This document shows, in pieces, positions 19,447 to 29,276 of a stretch of 59,903 bases of DNA (position 1 is the stretch's first letter; each line of letters opens with the position of its first letter). Origin of the DNA: Perkinsus olseni (lineage: Eukaryota; Perkinsozoa; Perkinsida); NCBI GenBank assembly GCA_013115125.1, contig JABANN010000156.1, positions 1 through 59,903 on the forward strand, read 5' to 3'. Made by a program: the position numbers and the translations under genes. The notes beneath the pieces were generated by a model. The model saw only the letters and a list, made by a program, of their open reading frames with translations. It was not told the DNA's origin and did not search any database.

Positions 19447-22400
19447 CTAGTAGGAGTAGCCATCGCCTTCTGCATCATCCTGCTGATACCAGTTATGAAC
19501 TGTCAAACTACAGTTGTAATCATGTAACTTCACACCACCAATGGCTAGGGCCATACGACGGGCTCGCTGAATCTGCTGCTCACTGCCGAAGCCCTCATGA
19601 TGAAGAGGAGCAGAAGCAGCTGAGCTCTTGGTACGGTGGTCACCTAGGGCGTCCAGCCACTGCTCAGCAACCATGTCGATGGCTTCACGGAATATCAGTC
19701 GGACATTCCACAGAATTTCCAACGCCTCACAGTCGCTCATCAAGGCTTTATCACTGAGATAGAGCCCAGCGCCGGGACAGTAGCGCATCCTAGCCGTAGA
19801 GGCCACCACCAGTGTTGCTGGCATGATGGGGGTCAAGCAGCCAATCCGACCTCGGGCCTCATCCCGACCGAACCACATACCATCAGAGCGACCAGAGTAG
19901 GCGAAGAGCTGTAGGTACTGATAACCTTGGTTGTCGGGACTTAATTGTGGGTATAGATGTATAACAGAGGATTCCGACGGCCTCAGTTTGGTGCTATACC
20001 CAATTTTGCCCACTTCATAGGGCGGGTCTATGGTTCTCATCCCACCGGCGGCATCCGACTGACATATGTCAGAACCGACCACTGCTGCTAATACCGTCTC
20101 CAAGGCAGGTACATGATGTATTATTAAATCCCTCGCGCACCAGCCATCACCAATGATGATGCGCTTGGTGCCCTCCCCCCAGGGAAAGTGCTTCTGTGGT
20201 GCCAGACCGTTCCGATCCAACCAGTCTAGGAGGAGGTCCCGCTCAGTCCACATCCCCGCCAGAGCACTGTGCCGCAGATGACGACGCTTAGCGAACGATT
20301 TGGCAGCACGATGGCCCTCGCGTATCCATTTCTGCTCCCATTCGATCTCGAATATCACCTTCTCAAAGTGGTCACTGAGTATCGGGTCTCGTCGGGCCTC
20401 TTGACCATCCACGCCGAAGTGGACCTCAGTCGCCGCCTCAATAGGTAGGAGCTTCTTCCTTGGCCCGATCGACCTGCCTTCATCTGAATCGTCACCGGAA
20501 GCATCGTCGCCATCCAGGACCTCCGACTCAGCTCCGACGTAGATGTCGTGATGGCCCGAGAGAAGAATCAGAGTCACCGCCAACCAGAATCCAATAGCAT
20601 CATCATAGGACCCCGTATTGAAGAGTAAGCGAGCGCAGAGTAGGCCACAACCCTGAGTGGCGCCCAAAGGAAGCCTAGCCAGCACCCTGCCTCTGTTGGT
20701 GATATGACCAGCCTTGTTGAGAGCACCAGCCTCTCTCAGCATCGACGCGGACAGCACTACCCGCCGAGCCTCGGGATCGTGCGGAAGGCTCCTGTAGAAG
20801 CTGAGCAGCTCATCAAGGCCTCTAATAAAGCGACCATCAGAGATGCAGAGCGACTGCAGTAGAATATCCTCGAGAGGCTCCCGAGCTATACTGGGCTGCA
20901 GCTGGTCAGGGAGGCCGAAGTGGAACATTCTTTCGAGGACGAGGTGGAAGCAGGTGCCGCTGCACGTACGACCGGTTCGACCTCTGCGCTGCAGACAATT
21001 GAACTTACCGGCCCACCAAACCTCCAGGTAGTGCTTGGACTTCTTCACCTTCTGCCGGCAGCAGTCTATGACGTATCTTAGGTCGGGGATGGTGAGACTC
21101 GTCTCAGCCACATTGGTGGCAAGAACGCATTTAATTCTAGGACCCTCGACGCTCTCAAGCCGCTTGAATAGCTGACTCGCATGCTGGCCCGCTGTCACCC
21201 TGTGAAAGGGTATAAAATAGTAGTGCTGTCTGAAGGTCTCCGCGCACGGTGAAGATTTCACAAGATACCTCATCAGCTTTGCTATAGAGCCCATACCAGG
21301 CAAAAAAATAAGCACCGCACAGTACCGTTTTTCGCTCTCCTTCTCCGGTTGATACATCTCCTCCATCTTGTCCGTCCAATCGTTTATTATCCACATCAGC
21401 AGACTTTCGATCAACTCCGTGGGGATCCTGCGAGCCTCCAGAACCGGCGAGCTCAACGCAGTCTGCACCAGCTCGTCGTCATCGTAATTAGTCAGCCCAG
21501 CTTCCTCTGCCTTCTTGTTGACCTCGGCATCACTGAGAGGCAGGGAGGCCCAGGCGCTCACGTAGTCCCCCACGTCAGCGCTCGAGTTCATCTTGACGGA
21601 GGGCGGAGGTTCGAATCCCAGCAGCTTCACCGTCTCCTCCAAGTAGTACTCTTTGATATCATAATGATTCTCGTTGACAGTGAGAAGGTTCCCTTGCGCA
21701 GCGCTGCCAGGCTTCAAGTACTCCAGCATATCCACCACCGATGCCGAGGCAGACATGAGGATGATCTTCAACCGTCCTTGACCGACAAGATTCGACTTAA
21801 CCACTCCCAGTAGTACATCCAATTCCTTGCTCCTCTCGTGCACTTCATCCAGTATAAGGTGGGTAACACCATTGAAGTCAGCGCCATCCTTCTGACCAAT
21901 GGAAGCTAATAGGCTCCCCTCAGTACAGTACAATACCGACCCCTTGTCCACTGTTGTTAGGTGACCAGGAAGAGACGATATATTATGAACTATATAGCCG
22001 ATGGATTGCTCATCCCCTTTACTACGACGCCTCTCATTACGAACCTTCATTGCCACCGATAGGGTCGCCATCCGCCTCGGCTGCGTCACAAGAATTCTAT
22101 AAGGAACTCCGATCTCCCTGCCATGGTCCAGCAGCATCTGGGGCACTTGTGTAGTCTTGCCCGACCCAGTAGATGCCTGGATGCCCACCACGTCCGTACG
22201 GCGCAGTAAGGCCTTCAATGGCTCGAAGATCTGCCGTATCACCAATTCCTTGGGTGGGACCTCCGAAAACACCGTCCTGGAGACCCCGTGAGTCTCCGAC
22301 TTGTTTACACTATCTCCCATTCTTTGGTCCCTGAATCTTGATCTCCACGGATCGTAGGCAGCATAAGCTCCCGATGGCGGTGGTAGCCTGTGCCTCTTTT

Positions 22401-22506
22401 TCTTAACATCCCCTGGTCGACCCAGAGGACGAAAGTGGCCCTCTGGGCCCTCAATATCCACGTAGTTGGGTATGATGAGAGGAGAAATGAACGCGCAAGA
22501 GCACAA
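19447..22506 (-). CDS. DEAH-box-type RNA helicase (SF2, DExH), single long exon
   Basis: The long open frame holds all SF2 DExH motifs: GSGKTTQ (motif I), ILDEVHERS (motif II, DEVH instead of DEAH), LMSASAS (motif III), ATNVAETSLTI (motif V) and QRRGRTGR (motif VI). The helicase-associated winged-helix, ratchet and OB-like regions follow. With its EVHERS box and auxiliary C-terminal part it resembles the DHX29/36/57 group more than the splicing helicases. The 1019-codon frame begins at a TTG. The first ATG is at 22320 (MGDSVNKSE), but residues before it look coding (AAYDPWRSRFRDQR), so a short upstream exon probably supplies the start. It presumably unwinds structured RNA with ATP. An antisense frame is only a shadow. 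Confidence 0.9.
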   Translation of the reverse strand: MCSCAFISPLIIPNYVDIEGPEGHFRPLGRPGDVKKKRHRLPPPSGAYAAYDPWRSRFRDQRMGDSVNKSETHGVSRTVFSEVPPKELVIRQIFEPLKALLRRTDVVGIQASTGSGKTTQVPQMLLDHGREIGVPYRILVTQPRRMATLSVAMKVRNERRRSKGDEQSIGYIVHNISSLPGHLTTVDKGSVLYCTEGSLLASIGQKDGADFNGVTHLILDEVHERSKELDVLLGVVKSNLVGQGRLKIILMSASASVVDMLEYLKPGSAAQGNLLTVNENHYDIKEYYLEETVKLLGFEPPPSVKMNSSADVGDYVSAWASLPLSDAEVNKKAEEAGLTNYDDDELVQTALSSPVLEARRIPTELIESLLMWIINDWTDKMEEMYQPEKESEKRYCAVLIFLPGMGSIAKLMRYLVKSSPCAETFRQHYYFIPFHRVTAGQHASQLFKRLESVEGPRIKCVLATNVAETSLTIPDLRYVIDCCRQKVKKSKHYLEVWWAGKFNCLQRRGRTGRTCSGTCFHLVLERMFHFGLPDQLQPSIAREPLEDILLQSLCISDGRFIRGLDELLSFYRSLPHDPEARRVVLSASMLREAGALNKAGHITNRGRVLARLPLGATQGCGLLCARLLFNTGSYDDAIGFWLAVTLILLSGHHDIYVGAESEVLDGDDASGDDSDEGRSIGPRKKLLPIEAATEVHFGVDGQEARRDPILSDHFEKVIFEIEWEQKWIREGHRAAKSFAKRRHLRHSALAGMWTERDLLLDWLDRNGLAPQKHFPWGEGTKRIIIGDGWCARDLIIHHVPALETVLAAVVGSDICQSDAAGGMRTIDPPYEVGKIGYSTKLRPSESSVIHLYPQLSPDNQGYQYLQLFAYSGRSDGMWFGRDEARGRIGCLTPIMPATLVVASTARMRYCPGAGLYLSDKALMSDCEALEILWNVRLIFREAIDMVAEQWLDALGDHRTKSSAASAPLHHEGFGSEQQIQRARRMALAIGGVKLHDYNCSLTVHNWYQQDDAEGDGYSY

Positions 22507-22692
22507 ATAACCTACAACGGAGCGCCCCTGGGCCTATGGTTTAATTGGACAGCTCGAAAACGTGTAAGTAGTGGAAGCAGCAGCATTAGCCTCATGTGAC
22601 GGTGACCTCGATTACGGAATCGTGCAGCAGCTGCTCAATAAATTGCAATGTACTTGATAATAGTATCATACTATGTTACATCATCATGATGC

Positions 22693-24327
22693 TCAACATT
22701 CTTCCACTTCTTCATCATCTTGCCTACCACACCGGAATACCCGTTTCAGTTTTGCGCATGACTTCTGGTGCTGGCATTCCTCCGGTATAGCATCCAGCCC
22801 CCTACCCCCCATACTACTACCCACTTTACTCCTCTTTATTTCTCTCCTATCATTCTGCCATCGCTTGAAAAAGTCCCTGGTCCTAATGTAAGGTGGATCT
22901 TCGACATCGAAAACTCCAACAATATTCCGCGTGATGGCGTCGCCACCAGTGACAACAGAGATATCCGACGCGGATGGGGATCGGCCTACTGAGGAATTGG
23001 CTATATAAAGATGATGGAATCCCGATCGTTCAATAGTCTCAACATCAGGCAAGGCCCCAACAGACATGACTGACATGAGGACGTTGACACCAGTAGTACT
23101 CCGAGGAGACGAACTTGAAGGGGCAGCTACCGAGGGAGCCTCTTCCACACCGATCTCAACCTGCTCAGGATCTGCTATTGAATGAAGATGATGCTCTAAT
23201 GCTTCCTGAGAAGGCACAGAGAGGGCCGAGATACTTGGCGAGACCATCGCCGAGACAGCTTCAAGCATGCTGCTGGCGTTATCCACTTCCGGCGATTGCT
23301 GATGATGTTGTTGACGTGGTGATGGATGAGGCTGAGGCAATCGTTTCTTCTTAGGGGCGAGCAAAGATACGCCCCAGAAGAGTACCAGTGTACCAAGAAT
23401 GAATAGAGGTAGCTGCCAACTAGCCATCTTGTCGAACTCTTGAAAGACGACCCCTCCTGAAATCATAGTCCAGGACGTCCAACACACTTGCGTGAGCGGT
23501 ATAATGTAGGCACCAGCAAAGACACGCAGCGATCGATTCAACTGTATGACCCAGATGATGGCCGCTATTACCCACAGAAACAATACTAAAAAAGTACGTC
23601 CCTTATACAGTTCCTGCCATTGACCGTCAGTGAAGGCCTCCGCTATGATTAGCGACAACACTTTACCACTGACAACGGACTGGGCACCAAGCATCGCCGA
23701 TAACATAACAAACGAGGTGGGTAGGAAGAACCTCGTTAGCGGGGTCTGGCTCCTCGGCAGAGACAGTTCAAATACTAGGACACGCTCTGAGCGGGAATGA
23801 TGCTTCCACACAGGAAGGACACCTGTCCGGAACCAAAAGGCACTGGCAAGAAAGCAGACCACGCCGACAACAGAGCATATGAAGACCAGATGGTTCTCGG
23901 AGAAGTAATACTCGTCAAAGAAGTAGTTGACCGTCGCCGAGTCATCAGAGTTGGCACTGGATACCACAACTAAAGCGATGCCACCTATCAGCCAGCATGT
24001 ACCCAATACACTACGGAACGTCACCGGTTCTCCCAACAGATACCGGGAGAAGACTAAGTTGGATACGAACTGGATCGCTGATATTCCAGCCAATAGAGTC
24101 TGTGGGGCTAGAGAGAAGGATAAAAACGTCAGTATCGTGCCGAGGACGAATAGAGTAACACCAATCCTCAGATAGGGTCCAATGCCTTTCCGCTGCTCTG
24201 TGTGGAACTTCATCAGCACTGTGCCCAAGTTAGTAGTTATCGCACCGAGGACGTTGATACCGATACCCGGGGCCAGATTCTGGGAAGAAGAAGAGCTAGA
24301 GGTGTCAGAATCATTAGTGAAGGGCAT
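22693..24327 (-). CDS. NIPA-like (DUF803) magnesium transporter with long cytosolic tail, single exon
   Basis: The protein has nine or so hydrophobic helices in the first 340 residues, including the paired helices of the drug/metabolite-transporter fold: GIGINVLGAITTNLGTVLMK near the N-terminus, YLRIGVTLFVLGTILTF, then LAGISAIQFVSNLVFSRYLL, and VFAGAYIIPLTQVCWT. This order fits NIPA-type Mg2+ transporters. The first ATG of the frame is at 24327 (MPFTNDSDTSSSSSS); upstream codons start with TTG. After helix nine comes a 200-residue hydrophilic Ser/Pro-rich tail ending in a basic cluster and a Cys-containing end (FRCGRQDDEEVEEC). The tail is unusual in length for the family. No introns are seen. 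Confidence 0.75.
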   Translation of the reverse strand: MPFTNDSDTSSSSSSQNLAPGIGINVLGAITTNLGTVLMKFHTEQRKGIGPYLRIGVTLFVLGTILTFLSFSLAPQTLLAGISAIQFVSNLVFSRYLLGEPVTFRSVLGTCWLIGGIALVVVSSANSDDSATVNYFFDEYYFSENHLVFICSVVGVVCFLASAFWFRTGVLPVWKHHSRSERVLVFELSLPRSQTPLTRFFLPTSFVMLSAMLGAQSVVSGKVLSLIIAEAFTDGQWQELYKGRTFLVLFLWVIAAIIWVIQLNRSLRVFAGAYIIPLTQVCWTSWTMISGGVVFQEFDKMASWQLPLFILGTLVLFWGVSLLAPKKKRLPQPHPSPRQQHHQQSPEVDNASSMLEAVSAMVSPSISALSVPSQEALEHHLHSIADPEQVEIGVEEAPSVAAPSSSSPRSTTGVNVLMSVMSVGALPDVETIERSGFHHLYIANSSVGRSPSASDISVVTGGDAITRNIVGVFDVEDPPYIRTRDFFKRWQNDRREIKRSKVGSSMGGRGLDAIPEECQHQKSCAKLKRVFRCGRQDDEEVEEC

Positions 24328-24542
24328 TCTCGTCGTCAAGTTGGACACTCGGTTGAGCGTGATAGTAACTATACAAGCCAACTGAAGAGATACACCCCTA
24401 CGCTATGATGTAACACAATACACCTTTGGAGTGGTACCATGACAAAAAGCAATGTTTGGCGCGGCAGCTGTATGATAGACAGTACGTCCCTACTGGTCGG
24501 ACCAGTGTGGTCCGTGGACTGTATGACCAAGCCAGCTACTAC

Positions 24543-24863
24543 TCATGCAAATGCTGAGGCTGCGACTAAGGTTCTCAGGTCGATACCAAGGGACTCGGCC
24601 AACTCTTTAAAGGCTAATAAAAATGAATGCACTTTGTCGGTGATAAAGGCGATGAGGTAGCCGACGGTGGCACCGAATACGCCCACTAAGACGCACCGTG
24701 AGAGGGTTACCAGGGCCAAGTTGTCACCCCAGACTGCCGTGGTAAGCATGAGATAAATAATCCTCGGGTTTTGGAGGACGTAGTAGAAAGTAGCGCCCAC
24801 AGGGCGTAGCCAGAAGATGATGTAAGGCAGCGGCATGAGGCCTGACAGCTCATGTTCGGCCAT
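24543..24863 (-). CDS. Small two-helix membrane protein, paralogue A
   Basis: A 106-residue intronless frame starts MAEHELSGLMPLPYIIFWLR at ATG 24863 and ends in LVAASAFA. It has hydrophobic stretches at about 40-55 and 58-75 (VGVFGATVGYLIAFI). The neighbouring gene at 24994-25293 shares its layout: L-PL-Y-x2-FWLRP near the N-terminus, a Gly-rich helix, a Ser-Phe segment, then GI-x5-L-x2-AS-x-FA at the very end. The two are tandem duplicates in the same orientation. The family is not recognised. Size and topology suggest a subunit or assembly factor of an organellar membrane complex, which is only a guess. Confidence 0.55.
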   Translation of the reverse strand: MAEHELSGLMPLPYIIFWLRPVGATFYYVLQNPRIIYLMLTTAVWGDNLALVTLSRCVLVGVFGATVGYLIAFITDKVHSFLLAFKELAESLGIDLRTLVAASAFA

Positions 24864-24993
24864 TGTTTATAAAGTATAGCTGCTCCTTAACTCAAGTCCT
24901 CTATGCTGACAACTCGACTACCGGTGGCTATCCACACAGACAACAGGGATGCATGATTAACACACGACAAAGGGCGTTTAAACAAGTAGGGAT

Positions 24994-25293
24994 TTAGGCG
25001 AAGGTTGAAGCTCGAGCAAGGGCCGCATAGGTGATACCGATAGACTCAATGGTGCGATGGAATGATATTAATGACTCGTGAATGAGTAGAGTTAGTAGGC
25101 CCATCACAGATCCCATCAGGCCTCCAACAGCCGCACCAGCCGAAGTAAGGATGATGAAGTTTATAGATCCACCGGCATCCACTAGGTCCACAGCAGAGGG
25201 TTGACTTAGCGTGTAAAGAGCTATTTGGGCCATGGGACGGAGCCAGAACACCCCGTAAACGAGGGGGAGTAAACCAGAGCCCTTTAGACTCAT
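24994..25293 (-). CDS. Small two-helix membrane protein, paralogue B
   Basis: A 99-residue intronless frame starts MSLKGSGLLPLVYGVFWLRP at ATG 25293 and ends LARASTFA. Shared with the gene at 24543-24863 are the FWLRP block, the Gly-rich helix (AAVGGLMGSVMGLLTLL) and the C-terminal GI-T-x3-L-x2-AS-x-FA block. The pair lies 130 bp apart head to tail. It is divergent from RPF2, with about 300 bp between them. The conserved ends with a variable middle suggest selection on both termini. Function unknown. Confidence 0.55.
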   Translation of the reverse strand: MSLKGSGLLPLVYGVFWLRPMAQIALYTLSQPSAVDLVDAGGSINFIILTSAGAAVGGLMGSVMGLLTLLIHESLISFHRTIESIGITYAALARASTFA

Positions 25294-25600
25294 TAAGGGC
25301 GATCAAGGCGATCGGCGGCAGCCATGCGCGAGTCAGGGCGAGCGCGATCTCATATACAAACGCGCACGCCCAGAAAATCCAGTTTCTCCCCGCCTTCCCT
25401 TATTCGACGACGGGATGGGCGGCCAATATGAATGATTGAGTGTTTCTCGTCCGTGGGGGTCGGAAGTAGTCTAATCTCGATGATAAGGGATGGGTGATGA
25501 GGGAAGTCTAATTGGTTCATAACAAGGGGGGGGCGTGCAGTGCACGCCGTAACCTGGATGACTATGCATTAGTATCAGCAGTTGTATAGTAGTAGTGGAG
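25294..25600. promoter_or_regulatory. Divergent promoter region, paralogue B / RPF2
   Basis: About 307 bp separate two divergent ATG codons. It contains GC-rich blocks and a ggggggg run near 25530. No gene is visible, and I cannot assign specific elements. Confidence 0.4.
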
Positions 25601-27268
25601 ATGTCTACTGCCGCTAGCTCCATTCCTGACGACCTCTTCAAGAAGGCCAAGACCGGCAAGGGACGGAGGATACTGGCCGAGAGGGCATCGAAGATTCAAG
25701 TACATCATCACCCCAGGGTGTCCTTGTGTATCATCAGCACTGTTGTTGTCTTTAGGAGAATGACAAGACCGTTATGCTGCTCCGAGGGCCTCAGGCTGGA
25801 CAAGATGTCAACGCGCTGTTGAAGGATCTGTAGGCTGCAGCAGTGGGGATGAGGGGCTGGGAGTGGGTGTACTTAGATACGACATGCTCAAGCCGAATGC
25901 TGTCAATCTTAGAAGAAACGAGAGCGTTCAACCTTTCGAAGATCCTGGTAGTATCTAGGGTTGCACCTGGGAAGATGCAGATTAGGTCAAGACTGGCGTG
26001 AAAAAAAGTGGATATTCTAGGCACTCTGGAATTCCTCGCCAAGAAGAACGATGCCAGTCTGTTCATATTCGGATCGAAGTAGGAATAGGTCATCTAAATA
26101 TTTACAGTAGTAACTCCTTCTCACAGGACTAAGAAACGGCCGTTCCGGTTGGCTGTTGGTCGTACCTTCGACCACCAGCTCCTGGACATGGAGGAGATGC
26201 ACGTTTACAACTACGTAACACGGCCTTCTACTTCTGCTGTGCTGCCATGACCCATCGTGATCACCATCCACAGGTGCCGGCTAGTCAGTTCAAGGCAGAG
26301 GCCCCTCGACTGGGTAGTAAGCCTCTGGTCATCTTCCAAGGGGATGGCTTCGGCAGCGTGCCCGATCTTCAGCATGCTAGGTCGCTCTTGCTGGACGTAT
26401 TCAGAGGCTCACAAGTAGGCTCCCTTCCTTCGCGCAGTCCCTAGATCGATCCTTGAATCAGGCAAAGGCAGTGGCTTTGGATGGCCTAGATCATGTCGTG
26501 GTCTTCACTGCCGTTGAGGACCCCGAAGAGCCTGGCGCTCATCTTATATGCTTCAGGTAGGCCAATTATCGTTCTCATCAAGTTGGTCCATACCACCTTT
26601 GCATGACACACCATTGATACCATCATACCACACACCATTGGCGAACATCCCTTCAAATCACCGGTCGCCTCGGAAACAGACATCATTGTTGAACTCGCAG
26701 GCATTACCGCATGACGTTCAAGCGTACTGGGACCAAGCTGCCCCACGTGGAGCTCTCCGAGCTTGGACCGAGGTTCGATCTCAAGACGGATAGGGACAAG
26801 GCTGCTGACCATGAGAAGTGGAAGTAGGGGTTCAACCTCGAGGGAACGAGCTTTGAGAGGGATATGCGTGGTTGTAGGTACGCCACTAGGCTGCCTACGC
26901 AGACGTCTACTACCGAGTACAATAAGGAGAAGGAGCGTCCCAATAAGTCCAAGAACATCACGACGGACATCATGGGACAACGTGATGCTACTTGAAGGGA
27001 CGGATAGGGGGAAACGATATGTGTTCAGGTCGTGGTCGTATCCATCTCGAGAGTCAGAACTTCAATAAGCTTTATACTCCTCATCATAAGACATTCCTCA
27101 AGAGGAAGGAGAAATTCGCTGAAACTGCCGCCGATGAGGAAGGAGGAGGTCATACGGGGTCCACCGGGGAGAGCCATCAACGGCTCTTAACACCGTTATA
27201 CTCGGTGTGAGCTCTTATTCGGTCGTGCTTCAGATGGTCCCTCTCCTAAGAAGGCCAAGTCCACTTAA
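25601..27268 (+). CDS. RPF2: Ribosome production factor 2 homologue (Brix domain)
   Basis: RPF2 with RRS1 loads the 5S RNP onto the pre-60S ribosome in the nucleolus. Starting at ATG 25601, exons give KAKTGKGRRILAERASKIQ, then NDKTVMLLRGPQAGQDVNAL. The Brix core follows: YDMLKPNAVNLRRN, LEFLAKKNDASLFIFGSK and KKRPFRLAVGRTFDHQLLDM. Then come the typical FKRTGTKLPHVELSELGPR and FDLKTDRDKAADHEKWK, with a C-terminal KSKNITTDIMGQR, GRIHLESQNFNKLY and KTFLKRKEKFAET. The gene ends GPSPKKAKST at the stop 27266-27268. At least eight introns (45-110 nt) keep consistent phases. The intron starting at 26826 has GGGGTTCAACC directly after its donor. The C-terminal Lys-rich segment is normal for the family. 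Confidence 0.92.
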
Positions 27269-27473
27269 GTGGCCGGAGCAATCATTGCTACCCCGTCCCT
27301 ACGTACTACTATCTACGAACGTTGCCGTTTCTCTCTCTGAGGCGGAAGTGTTGTGCAAGTTGTAGTATAATAATCGTCATCGAAAAAGTCTGCAGAGGTC
27401 GTTCAATAGGCATCATTGCAGCACTTCCCATCGTTAAGCCTCAGAGCAGAGCCCTACTTCTCTTGTTGTGGTG

Positions 27474-29136
27474 ATGTCTGCTACTCCAGCTTCCTTCGAG
27501 GTGCCTCCGAGTTCGAGAGGGATTAAAGTCTATTATAGAGGGGAGAAGGAACTGTCTCAAGGGGAACCGTAAGTACCCCAACTAGGGTGAGGCTTTTCCC
27601 ACCACAGCGGCCTATCGGCCTTCACGTGTTTTCGTAACGGGTGGCGCGAATTTGATTGGGGTGATTGCATAAAGCTGGCATCATGCTTTTGCTGTTATCA
27701 TCATAGTGCAACTGCAGACTGTGCCCCCTGTGTCCTCAGTTTCACTCTGAAGTACACCGAATGGTGTCTGGACGAGGCCACAGGCGTGTGTGTATGGTGA
27801 GTTCGGCATGGGATACCCCGGCCATCGATGCCTCCTCGTAGTTTTCTATCAAACCCGAAGAAGCTGAACCCCTTCACCTTCAACCTGCTCTGGGAGGTCC
27901 TCTTCTGTGTAGAGCATGCTGAGCGGGACCCCAGAGTTAAAGTGGTCATCTGGGCCGGTCGTGGTAAAGCTCTCCTCCTCGATACCGTCCCTTCCCGGTA
28001 TCACTGATCACCAGGTCGCTGCTTCTCCGGCGGTGCCGACTTCACGTCCCTCTTTGCTATCGACATCGACCCTGAGATCATAGCTGGCTACAGACGAGTT
28101 GGTAAAGGCATGGCTAGGGACATGGACGTAGCCTTACAGGTGACGCATTTCGGAGTAGAATTCTCCCCCAGGATCGCTGAACCCCCTCAGGGTGTCACAC
28201 AGCGTTTGCTGGCCTTCAAGAAGCTATCAATCTCAGCAGTCCATGGGCCATGCATTGGTGGCGGGGCCAACTTCGCACTACTACTGCACGACTTCGTTTT
28301 CATCTCTAAGAGTGCGAAATTCCGGTACTCCGTCTAATCGGCGCTCACGCCCTCCTTGGGATCGGACGAACTGTTAGTTACCCCTTCGCCGAGCTTGGCA
28401 TCCCTGCGGAAGTTGGCTCCTCCTTCCTACTGCCCTACAACGTTGGCCCACAGCGTGCCAAGGAGCTCCTCATGCTCGGGGAGTTCTTTGGAGCAGAGAA
28501 GGCTTTTCATTTGGGTGTGGCCCCTTCCTGCCAGTTTTTGTACTCGTCAAATCTCGACGATGTTCTCAGGCCTCGCACATCAGATCGTAGAGAAGGATGA
28601 AGACCTTCTCCCCACTGCCATCGCTTTTGCCGCGACTAAGTTGGCCCATAGGAAGTGATGCCCCCCGTGAAAGGAGACTGCCCCTCGCTGTGGGGCATCA
28701 GCGCTGCTTATCAGATACATGGACTCATATGCTTACACCAAGGCTTTGGTTAACGGTAATTTGCTTGCTATTATGAAAGCCCACAGATCATTGGATAAAG
28801 AGGTGATAGCACCGCGTGCTAGGTGGTGCTATCTTCATAATTCTCTCGCGCAACGCTTGTGGTGGTCCTAGGACTATGCCTAACGGAATAGCGTGGGCCG
28901 CCCAATACCGTCACTCGCCTTCAAAACAGACCTGATCCCGCTTGAATTAACTCCACTGCCTTTGGGATATCGCTTTTCGCGGGTATCATTATGTGTAGGA
29001 CGGTTTGTTCTTCCTCTATTAGAACGAAGCCTTCGAGGTAGCGTTGAAGTCCGAGGGGTTCATGGCAGCTATGGCGGCCTTCAAGGCCAAGATTGGAGGG
29101 AAGAAGAAGCAAGGAGCCCAAAAGTCCAAGTTGTGA
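27474..29136 (+). CDS. Peroxisomal enoyl-CoA hydratase/isomerase family protein (PTS1)
   Basis: This is a crotonase-fold enzyme. Exons from ATG 27474 (MSATPASFEVPPSSRGIKVY) lead to SNPKKLNPFTFNLLWEV, the oxyanion-hole segment GRGRCFSGGADF and the signature ISAVHGPCIGGGANFALLLH. Then come PFAELGIPAEVGSSFLLPY and LGLAHQIVEKDEDL. The last exon ends KKKQGAQKSKL, so the protein finishes in SKL, the canonical peroxisomal targeting signal 1. The GIPAEVGSS segment and the lack of an obvious hydratase glutamate pair fit delta3,delta2-enoyl-CoA isomerases (ECI/PECI) used in unsaturated fatty-acid beta-oxidation, though hydratase activity cannot be excluded. The intron at 28803-29022 is, at 220 nt, the longest I place in this gene. 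The stop is at 29134-29136. Confidence 0.85.
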
Positions 29137-29276
29137 ATCGGATCAGCTTTCCTATTCTGAAAGTCCCCATGTGCTAGTTTTTAATGAGTTTATCTGAAGA
29201 TTTCATCAGCTTCGTGTTGTAGAAGTGGGGCCGGGCTCAAGACTGGTGTAGGACAGGCCTCGGGTCCAGTACCAGC

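Noticed and set aside
21600-21625. A B-box-like GGTTCGAATCCC match
   Set aside because: It lies within the helicase coding exon (LLGFEPPP) and is explained by codons; it is not in an intron.
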